In this document: one piece after another, positions 48,547 through 60,925 of the stretch
How the letters are laid out: each line of letters begins with the position of its first letter
How positions within the stretch are numbered: position 1 is the stretch's first letter
Source: Syngnathus acus
Taxonomy: Eukaryota > Chordata > Actinopteri > Syngnathiformes > Syngnathidae
DNA: 64,000 nt
Assembly: GCF_901709675.1 (NCBI RefSeq)
Contig: NC_051095.1
Span: forward strand, 7,343,956-7,407,955
Reading direction: 5' to 3'
Program-made: the position numbers and the translations under genes
The notes under the pieces: model-generated
What the model saw: the letters and a program-made list of their open reading frames with translations, nothing else
Database searches by the model: none
Told to the model about the DNA's origin: nothing

Positions 48547-49252
48547 ACACAAGGAACGCCAAAAAATCGCCATGGTAGACGTTTGTGAAGCACGCACACA
48601 CACACACACACACACACGCACACATACTCCCTCTCTCTCTTTCACACACACATATGAAGAGAAGAGAGGCCAGTGAGGAGACGACAGTGTTTTTAAATGT
48701 AAAAGCGGAAGGTCGCGCCGGTGATGACTCAACAATTCATTACCGCGTTTTAAGTGACACAACTGAACCGCTACCGTTGATAAATAGCTGCCGTCAAGAT
48801 GATCAGAGACCCACATTAAAGCTCATTGATACTTGTATTACTGAAATTTTGCTGAGGAAAAGCACACTAGAACGCATTGTATCTTTGTAGGTGTTTGGTA
48901 AGAATGTGAAAACCACGCCCTAAACACTCTATAATCTTAACATCAGTAAAATATTGTCATTTTAAGGCCTTTTAACAGCTACAATTCAGGGTAAAATGGG
49001 ATTCATTGTCGAGTCAAACATTTTGTTGACATATTCTGACAGCAATTAATGCACTCAAATGCAGCAAATAAATTGTGTAATTGTGGTTTTACAAAATGGC
49101 GATATGAAATATTTATTTGAAATACTCCCTTCCTGGTTACACGGTTTCCCCAGCTGTTGCGTAGCTTTTCTTTGGGTAAAAAAAACGTACGCACTAGCTC
49201 CATTACATTGTAAATCCTTCATTGACGCAAATGTGAATAGTTGCTGTCGATA

Positions 49253-49330
49253 TGTGCCGTGATTGGCCGGTGACCAGTTCAGGGTGTTAGCCCTCATTTT
49301 GTCCAAATTCAGATGGGATAGGCTACTGAC
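49253..49330. repeat. SINE fragment (3' part)
   Basis: GTGATTGGCCGGTGACCAGT, CAGGGTG and GATGGGATAGGCT match the distal part of the SINE at 49558-49805 (GCGATTGGCTGGCAACC, GGTTCAGGGTG). The tRNA-related head is absent. Confidence 0.55.
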
Positions 49331-49557
49331 AAAAGGATGGACAAAAATCAAGACTTATTTCTTGTTTGCCAGCTGCACTACAAAGCAAGTCGATCACCAA
49401 GCTACAATTCCTTCTTGAGCATCATAAATTAAAAAATATATGTATATTCAATTTTTCAATATATCAATTAGTTAAGATCACAATGCGTATCAAATAATGT
49501 CTTATTTTAATGGCCCCTAAATGACAATTTATGTGAAAAATTAGACTTCTTGTTTGT

Positions 49558-49805
49558 CTACGAGGCGCACTGGTTAGCACGTCCGCCTCACAGTAAGGAG
49601 GGTGTGGGTTCGATTCCACCTCCGGCCCTCCCTGTGTGGAGTTTGCATGTTCTCTTCACTTGTGAGGGTTTCCTCCCACATCCCAAAACATGCTTGGTAT
49701 GCCAATTGAGCATGCCAAATTGCCCCTAGGTGTAAGTGCTAGTACGCATGGTTGTTCATCTCTGTGTGCCCTGCGATTGGCTGGCAACCGGTTCAGGGTG
49801 GGTAA
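49558..49805 (+). repeat. tRNA-derived SINE
   Basis: The head has an A-box TGGTTAGCACG and a B-box GGTTCGATTCC in tRNA spacing. The body follows with GTGTGGAGTTTGCATGTTCTC, TTTCCTCCCACATCCCAAAA and GATTGGCTGGCAACCGGTTC. This is the common fish SINE of V-type/tRNA-derived build, here complete in head and body but internally shortened compared with the usual consensus I recall. Confidence 0.75.
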
Positions 49806-49917
49806 TTCTTCATCCTGTGTTTTGACAGCAGAATGTCATAAATTGTTAAAAAATTGCATGTCACCTTTAAAGTCATTGAGTGAAATGAAGCAACAGTTTA
49901 GTTGAAAGATCCAATAG

Positions 49918-49923
49918 TTTATT
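49918..49923 (-). terminator. atl3: Candidate poly(A) signal of atlastin
   Basis: TTTATT on the + strand, that is AATAAA on the - strand, about 1.65 kb past the atlastin stop. It would make the minisatellite at 50.45-51.0 kb part of the 3'UTR. Other signals are possible. Confidence 0.35.
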
Positions 49924-50444
49924 ACCTATATCACCAAAGTGCAAATTGACACTTTGTCCAGCTGCAGGAGAATCACACTCTTCTGTCATCATCCTTCTTT
50001 GCTTACATGTTAATTATTTTACTGCAATTTTGAATATGTTGCATAAAAAAGACAAAGTCATGTCTCGTTAACACAGCAGTACTATACGTACAGTATATTC
50101 ATCATAGCAAGATGGACTAACTCGAAGAGCCTGCAAAAGCAAAGCAAAGTCTTTGGCTATGTGGTCACTACATCATCAAGTTAGATGATCTTTGTCAATC
50201 AATAGAACCTTTGGAGTTGTAAATATCACAGAAAGCACTTTCTATAAATAACCGATCTAAAAAATATCAACTTTTCTGTATCAAAATCTATTTTGAACAA
50301 CATGAAAGGGAATGCTCAGTAGAGAATTTGGAATGCGTGATTTTTCTTTTGTTAGAGTAAACCCCCACATGCTTGCTTGTTTGTCATTTCAAAATAATGT
50401 ATAGTACATCAAGTTATTCTTTTTTTAAACTTTAAGCATTAATT

Positions 50445-51010
50445 TGGCGCCATCTTGGTGACAAGGACATCTGTTGAAGGGAATAGATGAGCTACACTCG
50501 GACAAAAGTTGTGCTTTTACCAACATCTTAAGGCCAAGGAACTATGTTGACGTGAGGTAAAATGCTTCATTTAGTCAAATAGTGCTTTGCCTCCATCTTT
50601 CAGGCAAGGAATCATAAATGGAGGATTAGACAAACATAGTGCTTTGACACCATCTTGGAATTACTGTATACTAAAGTTTCACCAAGACAAAAATTCTTTG
50701 CTGCCATCTTTCTACCAAGAATGAGTTATGTCGATGTGATATGAGGAATTCTATTTCGACAAAATAGTGCTGCGATGCCATATTGGTGCAGAGGAATGAT
50801 GTTCAAATGAACCGAGGAGCTCAGTTTGGACAAATATGGAGTTTTGCTACAATCTTGATGCTAAGGAACTATGTTGAAGTGAGTGGAAGAGAGTTCATTT
50901 AGCCAGAAGTGGCCATTCTGTGGCATCTTGATGTCAAAGAACGACAAAAGTGAATTGAGTAGGTCAATTTATCAATCCAATAATAGCCTTTTGCTGCCAT
51001 CCATAAGAAA
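50445..51010 (-). repeat. Degenerate minisatellite, ~70-74-bp unit, about 8 copies
   Basis: The unit on the + strand reads GCCATCTTGGTGCCAAGGAA, CTATGTTGAAGTGAGG, then GAGCTCATTTGGACAAATAG and TGCTTTGCT. Copies begin at about 50451, 50525, 50594, 50652, 50713, 50780, 50850 and 50923, with a partial one at 50997. Copies diverge strongly from each other, so the array is old. It lies about 570 bases past the atlastin stop codon on the sense of that gene. Confidence 0.75.
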
Positions 51011-51575
51011 TTCTTTACATTTGACGCTCATTTTTAGGCTCACGCTCTACTGTGGTCTGATTTGGTGACACAAAGTGCATTACTGTAACCGTCTCCTCCT
51101 TGCTACTTCAGCAAAAGGGAACAACTGAACTTGATCAGGAATGTTACGTCTCCATCGAGACTGGAATGCTTTCAAGGCACACTGTAAAAGAAAATAAATT
51201 GAGCTTCTAAAATATGCATATAAAAAGCTGCAAAAGCCATCCTCATAAAGGTAGACAACCAAATTGTGCAAAAAGAAGCCTGTAACCGCTGGAAAGAATT
51301 TCTCCTGGTGAATCTTTTGGAAATGCGGCAGGATCGACAGAAGGTGCGATGCTTTCAAAGCAGGCAGCTTGTGTCCCAACGCGGATATGAAACATGCTGG
51401 CTTTTGGGAATGTATCCTTCTCTTGTGCTTTTTTTTTTTGGTGTTGTATGTTCTCACAGAGAAAGGGTTGGGGGAGAAGAGATGGAGGGGGGGGCGCAAT
51501 GATAAGGCTGAATGCGGCTCTGTGTCGGCTGTAGATTTGCGTGGCGTCGAGATGACCAAAAGCCTCGCCGGTCCT

Positions 51576-54500
51576 CTAACTGGATTTCTTCATGGTGGAA
51601 AGCCTCTGTCCTCTCGACTTGTTCAGCACCACCGTGGCCTGGCGGGAGACAAGACAGCAGTTGAGTTGATTTTGTACTGTGTATGTGAGCTTGTTTATAA
51701 TTAGCACTCGAGTAGCTAGTTCTGTTTAATGGTTTCATATCTTGCTCCTGGTGGTATACGCTTTGAATATCAAAATGATATCAAAATGATATCAAACAAG
51801 TGTCGATTGATTCGATAAACTGCTCGCTGTTGTACTCGGATTGGCCTTTGCACTTTCTCACAACGTCGCACGTGTGAACTTGAATGTGCCGTTGATGGCA
51901 CTTGCTTGCCGTGCCCTGTGGGCATTTTAAAGTTTGCATGTGGTGAACGTGACAAATATCCAAAACAGGAAGCTGAACTTAGCTGCCAGCAAATCACGTC
52001 AGTCGCAGAGCTGAACTTTGATTAACCTCCTAAATCGGCCGAGGCCTGGTCGCCTTCTTGTTCAATGCGGTTTGTCATCTGATTTAATTCTGCAAATTGT
52101 TTCTTTCAACTCAAAACAGCCTTCACGGTGGAGAGGAAGGAATCATTCCATATTTTTTGCTTTGGGTAGAATGGTCCATTCATACAATACAGATTCAAAA
52201 ATAGTACTTTCTACAAACTTATTTCACTGTTTATTTGTGATAACGCACCATTCGATTTTCCCATGTCAGAAGGCCTGTAATGACCGAATATAGGCTGGGA
52301 AAACACAGCGGCTTACGATGAAGAGCATCAAAGACTCCCGTGACTGAGCAATTGGAGGTGACCTAACAGCAACCTTTTGCTACAAAGCACAATTCAGCAC
52401 TGACATTAAACGGAATGCGCCGATCCACCTTTGTTCACCTATCTCGGAAAACACAAATCATGTGTGCAAAGTGTGTTAACATACACCATAAGAGGATATT
52501 TTAAGGATGAAACTAATAAAAGTTTTTTTCATTTCTTTGATGAAGCATTTTGTGTAGCGTTTGTGCTTGCAAATTTATCTGGTCAACAGTATCTGAAAAG
52601 TAGCTAAATCTCAACTCTACATTTCGAAGCAAAATGAGAAGGATTCATGTGATACGATCAAAACCTCCCAAATGGGCAGTCTAGTTACCAAGTGATCACA
52701 CATCAAGTGTGACTTCAATCCCAACCTCCGCGTTTTATCACAAGACAAACGTCATCTGACCTGTTCCAGCACGGTGCCCGCCGCCTGGTCGATGGCTCCG
52801 CCCACATCCCGGTAGCGGCCCGAGTAGCGGATGAAGGCCCAAGTCAGCATGGACATCATGACCAAGCCCAGGACGCAGTCGCACACCAGGGCGAAGGTGG
52901 ACAGGCCCACGAAGAGCAGCACACCCGACAGCACGTACAGGAGGCACACGAGCACGAACAGCACGGCTGGAGTTCGGAATGCACTGAACAGATTCTTTGA
53001 CTGTCCAAAAAAAAAAAAAAACGTTTACAGTTATACAGACCTTAAAACATGTCTACCCTCCAACAAACGGATTCTCATTTTTGTCTCTTTTTTTTATTTC
53101 CCTGCCCTCCTCACTTTTCCGCCTTTGTAAAATAAAAGCGCCAGTTCACACACACCGGTGGTCCCGTCAGACATTTTTGGACATGGACTGATGCCATTCA
53201 TTCCTGCAGAGCTGAGCTAACGTGCGCAACTAATGACGCTGACCTCGTTGTGCTTGCTGAACGACTCCCACATCTCCACCAGCTCCTTCTCCAGCTGCTC
53301 TTGGTAGCGGTCGCAAAACTCCTGGCCGCCCATCTTCTTGGTGGAGGAGAAGGAGAAGAGAGCCTCCTTGAAGTAAAATTGGTGCTTCTCCTCCAGTGAC
53401 TCAGGAGACACATAGGGCAGGTCTCCGCCACACATCTGAGAGACAAAGAGGAGCATATTTTATCTCATAGTCTTTAAACTGCTGTACCCCTAGGTTTTAT
53501 ATTAGCTTTATAATATCATTTAATTTCTCTATGACTCATTCTTAGGGGCTGCAGAGAGGCATCACGCTAAAAATATTTAGAAAATAGAGATTAAAAAAAA
53601 AACAAGGCAAAAATGGAGAATATTACCTAAAAAACCCCAAAACAGGACATTTTGACAAGTCAGCATGCACACAAAAAAGATTTGCCTAAAAACACAAAAA
53701 TGGTAACTGAATGAGAAATACATGACTTAAATTAAGGAAAATCATCGAGTTTAGTTTAGTGCTTTTCCACTCGGAGCACTAAGAAGAAAAAAGGAAAAAC
53801 AATTTGGCTTGGTAAGAAAGTTAAAACATGTCAACAGCTAGCATCAAGTCTGTCAGTACAACAGCGTCTTGTCTTGCACTGAACCCACCTTCTCCATGTT
53901 CCTGTAATACTGATCTTTACTCGACGCCACGGCTGCCAGGTTGTTGGCCTCCGCTGTCGCCTGGCGAGACGAACAAACGTGTTAAGACGAGCTAAAGTTC
54001 ACAACAGACACTTTTTTTTTGTCAATCTTTCCGGTGCTTACCATGAGCATACTCTTTGGCTGGGGCAAGTCCTCTCCCTGGTAAATCTTGATGTAAGCCT
54101 GACAAGAAAGTGCTCACAGTTAAGTTCGGCAGTGAACCAAACACGAGAGAAACGCCAAAAGGGACCCACGGAGGCACAAACACGAGAGACAAGTTACCTT
54201 GAAGTACTCCAGCAGGCCTCTGCAGGTGACTTTGTTTCCATTGATCTCCTTCTCGGCCAGGTTGTCGGGATGCAGGAGATCGGGGATCAAAATCTTCAGC
54301 TGCTCTTTGAACTCTGGTGCCACCGCTGACAAAACCAACACAAGGACTCGGAACCTGAGTACTGTCAACCGCTGCCGTTCATTTCGTACTACGGCATGCT
54401 GGTTTTTGCAGTAAACTTCAACTGGGAATGGGAAGTTAACAACTTGAAGCAAGCACGCTCGGCCTCTTATTTAGAGAACTGTGCGAGCGAGTCTTCATTT

Positions 54501-57200
54501 TGTTTACTTACAGAGATGCTACGTAATATGGCTCCTATTGATCCAGAACACACTCAAACATACTACAAAATGTTTTTAAATGTGTTGAATTGATATTTCA
54601 CACGATTTAATGTACCAAAAAAAAAAAAAAAAAGGGACTTCTCACCATTAAGTTGTCCTTCAAAAGTCGGGCTGGTGGCAACTCTCAAACCAGGGTGTGG
54701 CAGCAGGAAGCAGGAAATGTTGGTGAAGCAGGAGTGGATGTGCTCCCTCACCGTTTGCAGCTCCTCGTGCTGGGCCTCCTTGACCTTCAAGAAGAACAAA
54801 GCGAGGAAGTTCATCTCCCAGAGGAACCAAAGCTTACTCGCATTTGCTTCTGCCTTGTGTTACCTGTAATCGTTTCTCCAGGAATTCGTTGCCTCCTTTA
54901 AAGCCGTACGTGTACTCGTAGGGGAAGCTCCAGTCGCGGATGAGGAACATCAAGGACTGTACAGCACAGGGTAAAAGGAAGGTTACAAGAGATGCATCAG
55001 GACAAAACAAAAAAAGTGTCGTGAAATGTTGTCATACCTGGAAAGGCTTCAGGAAGATTTCATCCAAGGCCAGCCGGCCGTACTCGGTGAAAAGCTGCCA
55101 GACAGACAGTTACACAAGACTTGGATCATTCCATGGGAAAAAAATTCAATGGTCAGAAGCACAATTAACCCTGATTAATAAAATATCACAAACTAAACAG
55201 CAATGACGACTTCAACTTTTTTAAACATCTACAGAAAAAAAAAAAGGACTTACACATTACATGTTGGTGTATGGTAAATAGTGATGCTAATACAATATAT
55301 CGATCACAATTACACATTTACAGTAAATTTATGCAAAAATATATATGTATATTTGCATTCATGTGACTTCACCAAGTTAGTTACCTGTAGCTGCTGCAGG
55401 TCATCTTCTTGGATGTTCTGGGACAAATTGTAAATCTACAAACAAGAAACCACGTCAGTGAGAAACAATGTCAGTGTGACACCAACTGGGAATTAAAAGA
55501 ATCTGCTATGTGCGATATATGCCAACAATTTGCGCTGAAAGTTCATCAGGTGGGCTTTGGGAAATGATCCACAACAAATATTCCATTTCAGTGTCGTCAA
55601 TAAAAGTACTTAGTGGCAGAATGAACACTTCAATGCTCTTCCACTAGATGGCACAAGATGTATTCACTTGAGACATTTTTGGTTCGGGCTTTGCCCAGTC
55701 TCGCCATTCTACTCCTCGTTCGAGAAAGTTGTGAAAAATACAAAAACGCCAGTCAGTTAGCATTCAAGATTTTAGAGAAAGTGAACTTGTGTAACGGTCA
55801 TTTTACAATGCATATTCATCTTGAAATTTCGACTTTTTCTGAATATTGTATGCGCCTTGTCTTAGAATTAATTAATTAGGACAATCACCTGAATGGAGCT
55901 GGTCATGGTGCTGAGGGCAAAGATGGTGGCACAGTCTTTCACTGTGGACTGGTTATCAAAAGCTCCCTGAGTGTCCATAAGCACTACTGCCACCTGCAGG
56001 AGCACACACGCAAAACACAAGAAGATAGGTGATCACTTTGGTTTCATTATTATTGCAGCATAAGTACCCTTGTTAAAAAATAAATTTAAAAAAATACCCA
56101 TGGTGGCGGGAATTATGAACATTGGCAAAAAACAGTCAGTGTTAGCACAAACCCTTCCGTTTTCTGCGATACAAAGAAAACGCCCTCCCTCCCTAATGAA
56201 CATCAGAGCTTTATTTGGCATCAGTCACGGGCACTTTCAACAGCGTCGGACTTTGCATGAATTTGAATGCCATTTTAATCCAAACAGGCACAGTGCCAAT
56301 TACAAGAGTGTGTATCCTTGTGCAATCACATCCTTACCTCTTGCAATACATTTTTGTTGTGCTCAACTGAGTTGTATGGGCTACAGGAGAATGTTCTATA
56401 CAATGGCCTCATTTTTTATACTTCAATAATTGGCCATTTGAATAAGGGTGTGTGAACTTTTTGCTGACAAAATGGTGGCTATCTTGTTTCTATGTCATCT
56501 CCTTGTGTTGCGTCGGTGTGTGCTTAAAATTCTGGCGCTTCACATGTCCGGCGCACGGTGACCACCTCGCTTCCATCACTTTTCTGGATGGGGAAGACCT
56601 CGCTCCAGATCTGGATGCCGGTCGTCTCCGGTTCCGAGCCACCTCGCCAGGAGAATCCCGTCAGGGGCTCGTCGTCGTTACCCAGCCAGTTTTCGTCACC
56701 CTGCGGTTTACACGACGAGGAGAAAGAGGTGAGGCCTGGGGAAAGTGTCTGAGTATAAAAAGGCAGTAAACCCAGAGGCGCCACTAAAACAAAACAAATC
56801 AGCTGGTTGGTGAACTCCACCCTGGCTGTTGTCCTGAATCACATCTTGTCGACAAACTTGTCAGTTTGCATGTTGCGGCAGGGAGGGGCAACGTCGTGTG
56901 ACCTTGTACTTTTTCGGTTCAACCTTAGTCTGTATTCACATTACAGGCCCAAGTGGCTTGATAGTTTTTGAAAAAGTGAGGTCTGCCATTGCTCACCTTT
57001 CTGTACATGTATCGCAACATGAAGTCGAGCAGAAAGCTCTTGCCCTTCCTGAAGGCGCCGGCCACCGAAAGCACCACCACATTTTTGTCTCGCACGGTCG
57101 GGGTCAAGAGGACGCGCTCGAGCGCTTCCTCGTCCAGCGTAAAGGAGTGATCCTCCTTGCACACCGTCACTATCTGAACTGGGCCCGGTTTGCTCCCCAT
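51576..57200 (-). CDS. atl3: Atlastin GTPase (ER membrane fusion), atlastin-3-like
   Basis: Atlastins are dynamin-like GTPases that fuse ER tubules and make three-way junctions. Thirteen coding exons join in frame: 56997-57200, 56566-56700, 55889-55993, 55385-55435, 55038-55094, 54864-54956, 54646-54784, 54198-54325, 54042-54098, 53889-53960, 53244-53435, 52761-53000 and 51576-51638, giving 511 residues (human ATL3 541). Features in order: P-loop [13 protein letters not shown], switch I with [20 protein letters not shown]3 [13 protein letters not shown]4 [11 protein letters not shown], three-helix middle domain ([18 protein letters not shown]), two C-terminal membrane segments ([20 protein letters not shown] and [16 protein letters not shown]) and a cytosolic tail ending [17 protein letters not shown] near the start and [11 protein letters not shown] point to ATL3 rather than ATL1/2. 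The start is an in-exon ATG after AAA; upstream is a noncoding exon ending at 59084. Confidence 0.95.
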
Positions 57201-59083
57201 TGCTGCTGCCTGTGGGAACAACCACACCGTCAACATTTGCACAACATCACAAGCCAAAGACAACAATGAAATGGAATATTCAAATTTTTTTTGACGTTTT
57301 GCCAAATTTAATTTGTTCAGCAAATACTATATGTTTTGCCTGTATTTCATATTATCATTGTTATTAAGGAAGCAAATAAGAAGTTATTTTAGTCGTATAT
57401 TTTTAAACTATTCATTCGAGGACAGTAGTTATCTTTCTTTCTGTCAAAGCTAAATAAATAGGGATTTTTGCATGAAATTTCAGAATTAACTTAAAATGCC
57501 ATTTGTGTTACGCCACAGAGCCACAATTATGAATTTTTACATTGGTTAAATTAGTTAGTTCATAACTCGGATTGCAATGTCCTATGGTAAATAAATAATT
57601 TGATGGAGTGCTATAGTGATCAATGTTTTAAGAAACAATTATTTTATCGATTATCCGATTGATTATTAGAATATCTATTGATTCTGCCTTAATAAATGAC
57701 ATAATAAAGGAGAAAGAAATTTTTTTCGCTAGTCCTCATTGAGACATGATCGCTATTGAAGAGGTTTTGTTTGGACTTTTTTGTAACAGAATTATTTGAT
57801 GAATCATTTCATTAGTGTTTGATTTCAGTGTATGGCTAATGGATTCCATGTGACAAAGTGTGAAGAATGTCACAAGTTCATTATAGTTGGTCATGCTGAG
57901 TGAGTTTCATGTTGCTACTCAGGCTTACTTTGCCGAGCAAACTAGTTCCTTGCTTGCTGTTTGTAACCCCAAAAGAGCCTGTCCATGACGCCATCAAAGA
58001 AACATTAGGAAGAGTTCAGGACAAGATATTAGCTACGCAGTGTATGTACACTTGGCGACGCCCCAACCTACACATGGTCACAATGCGCAGCTCTGTATTA
58101 ATTAGAAAATGTGCATGCTTCGATGGCTGTCACACTTTGTGGCTTTAGGCTAAGCGTCTCACTGTCGATTGGACGGCCTTCAAGGAGCTCCTTTGTTATT
58201 GGCGCTTCTGTGGAGGAACAAGACAGCTCCCACCATGAGGAGCACAACAGGCCCTTTCTCACTTGGAAAAGATGAGAAAACATTTGGGCCACATACTTGT
58301 ACATACTAGTACTGTATCTTACTCGTATGTTGTTGTTTTTTTTGGACAACTAATGCCTTAGTTGCATAACTACCAATGGGCAATTTGGTACTACGAGAGG
58401 GTCAGCTAGTGTCTACTAGTTGGGCCAAATAGTGTTACTAGTACTGCACTGTACTTGAAACATGTACTTGAAGGTACACTTGCCGTGTTATTATTTACCA
58501 GCGAGGCACATTTGCTCTTCCAGTCCACGGAATTGTCTTATTTGTGAGGACATAGAGCGTCTTAGTACAGAAGATGGAAGTGGGAGATGAAATATATGGG
58601 GGGGGGGAATTCAAACACCTTGCTATCCCCACTTTTGACCCCTTCAAAACAAAAACAAATGAGCACACCGAAAGGGTGTGGTTCTCAGAGGTAACGTTCA
58701 ATCCGCGTTTCTGTCTTGAACACGATTTATTCAATATCAGGTTTTCATAGTTTGTAGTAAATGACGTCCAGTGCACACGCACGCACACTAAACAGTATTA
58801 AGTATATTTTTTTAGCTTTCGCCCAATAAAGCACATGTTACGCGTTTTCACTCTATTTATACACATCACATATCAAAGCGAGACAGATGTCTGAATTTAA
58901 TTAACATTAGAATTTGACAAGTTTGATCAAACTGTCATTTATCTCGCGCTGTTGATAATGCACGCAGACAACAATAACAGTAAAGGAAAGGCTAACATTA
59001 GCTATCTGCAGCGGTTAAGTCGCAACACAAATTTCGCACAACTGACAGCCTCGTAGCAATATAAGTTTAAAGGAAAACTTTAC

Positions 59084-59300
59084 CTCAACTGTGACTTTGT
59101 TTCCCTCCCTGGCTGTGAATTGTTGTATGAAAGCTCTTAAAAGCCTTCGACGGGTTTTAAGACGAACTCGTTCGATTGGATCTGCTCACACCAACGTAAC
59201 TTTTTTTTTCTCTCCAACACTGGCATGAAAACAACCATGTCAACTTATTCCAGGCGCAAATCCTGCACACTTCCGGGTTTAAAGCCACGTGGGACGTTTT
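59084..59300 (-). other. atl3: Probable atlastin noncoding first exon
   Basis: On the - strand, an exon end CAGTTGAG is followed by GTAAAG at 59083, and the next acceptor (CCCACAG) precedes the coding exon at about 57209. The exon contains no ATG in frame. Its 5' end lies near the ZNF143-like sites. Inferred from splice signals. Confidence 0.45.
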
Positions 59301-59372
59301 GGGAAATGTAGTTATAATGTACTCGTGAGCGATTGGCACAGTTATTGTTTAAACTACAACTCCCAGCATGCA
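59290..59372 (-). promoter_or_regulatory. atl3: Two ZNF143-type motifs, atlastin promoter
   Basis: ACTACAACTCCCAGCATGC at 59353-59371 matches the ZNF143 (Staf/SBS) consensus almost perfectly, and TTTTGGGAAATGTAGTT at 59297-59313 is a second, opposite-facing near match. Such motifs cluster within about 100 bases of start sites. They mark this as the atlastin promoter. Confidence 0.6.
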
Positions 59373-59491
59373 CCATAATAGTCTTTTACTTGGGAAATGT
59401 GTTTTCCACGTATAATGTGTGTGTGTGTGTATAGTATTTTCGGGAATCACGGTCATGGGATACGGTTTTACACAAGATGATGATGACAACA

Positions 59492-60925
59492 CACAACACA
59501 CAACACAAGTGTGCTTCAAGGCTGCCTCCATCATTCCGGTGCAGAAGAAACCTCAAATCACCTCATGGAATGACTACAGACCTGCGGCACTGACTCCCAT
59601 CATGATGAAGTGCTTCGAAAGGCTGCTCAAAGATCACATCGTCTCCAGACTCCCCCCAACATTCGATCCGTTCCAGTTTGCCTACCGGCAGAACCGCTCT
59701 ACTGAGGATGCCATCTCCTCCGTTCTTCACCTGAGCCTGGCTCACCTGGAGGAGAGGAACACCCACGTGCGGTTGCTGTTCCTGGACTTCAGCTCAGCGT
59801 TTAACACCATCATTCCACAACATCTGGTGGAAAAACTGGAACACCTGGGCTTCAGCACCCCCCTTCGGAACTGGCTGCTAGACTTCCTCACCAACAGACC
59901 TCAGTCAGTCCGGGTCGGACAGAACACCTCAGATGTCATCACCCTCAGCACAGGCTCCCCTCAGGGCTGCGTCCTGAGCCCCCTGCTGTTCACCCTGATG
60001 ACACACGACTGCGCCCCCAGGTTCACCACCAATCACATCGTGAAGTTTGCAGACGACACAACGGTGGTGGGCCTCATCAGGGACAACAACGACCTGGACT
60101 ACAGAGAGGAGGTGGAGCAGTTGGTGGGCTGGTGCAGAGAAAATAGCCTGATCCTGAATGTGGAGAAGACGAAGGAGATCATCGTCGACTTCAGGAAGAA
60201 CCAGCCTCACCACGCTCCACTGATCATCAACAGCTCAGCTGTGAAGGTGGTCAGCAGCACTAAATTCCTGGGAGTCCACATCACAGACGACCTCACCTGG
60301 ACTGTGAACACCACAACACTGGTCAAGAGGGCACAGAAGCGCTTGTACTTCCTGCGGAGGATGAGGAGAGCCCACCTGCCCCCACCCATCATGAGGACGT
60401 TCTACCGAAGCACCATAGAGAGCATTCTGACAAGCTGTCTCTCGGTGTGGTGTGGAGGTTGCAGCGCCTCCGATTGGAAGAACCTGAGGAGAATGGTGAG
60501 GACAGCAGAGAGGATCATCGGGGCTCCTCTTCCCTCCATTCAGGACTGGTCATCCCAGCGCTGCGTGTCCCGAGCCCGTAATATTATCAGTGACCCATCA
60601 CACCCCCACCATGGACTGTTCTCCCTGCTGCCCTCTGGGAAGAGGTTTCGCAGCATCCGCTGCAGGTCCACCAGGTTCTGCAATAGTTTTTTCCCTGCTG
60701 TCGAACATTCAAACGTAGCATTCCTCTGCACACTTGTAAATACTGCTTTTGTCTCCTGCACTGTTTACATACTTTATCACTGCTGCACTTTGTACTTTAT
60801 AATTATCTTATTTCATATTTTTATATAGAATGTCACTTTTTAACCAGCCGAAATACCACTACGTTGTTTGTACGCACCTAGTGTTGACAAAATGACAATA
60901 AAGTTCTGTCTCTAAGTCTAATGAT
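59492..60925 (+). mobile_element. L2-type LINE, 5'-truncated, open reverse transcriptase
   Basis: An uninterrupted frame to 60828 encodes a LINE reverse transcriptase: [89 protein letters not shown] (catalytic F-A-D-D box) and a C-terminal [17 protein letters not shown]. The style is L2/CR1 group. The N-terminal endonuclease is missing, so it cannot move by itself, and the first ~25 residues of the open frame are host sequence. The 3' end has GACAATAAAGTTCTGTCTC at about 60893, like other L2 tails. A frame this intact means the insertion is recent. It sits 120 bases from the atlastin promoter motifs, in opposite orientation. Confidence 0.85.
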
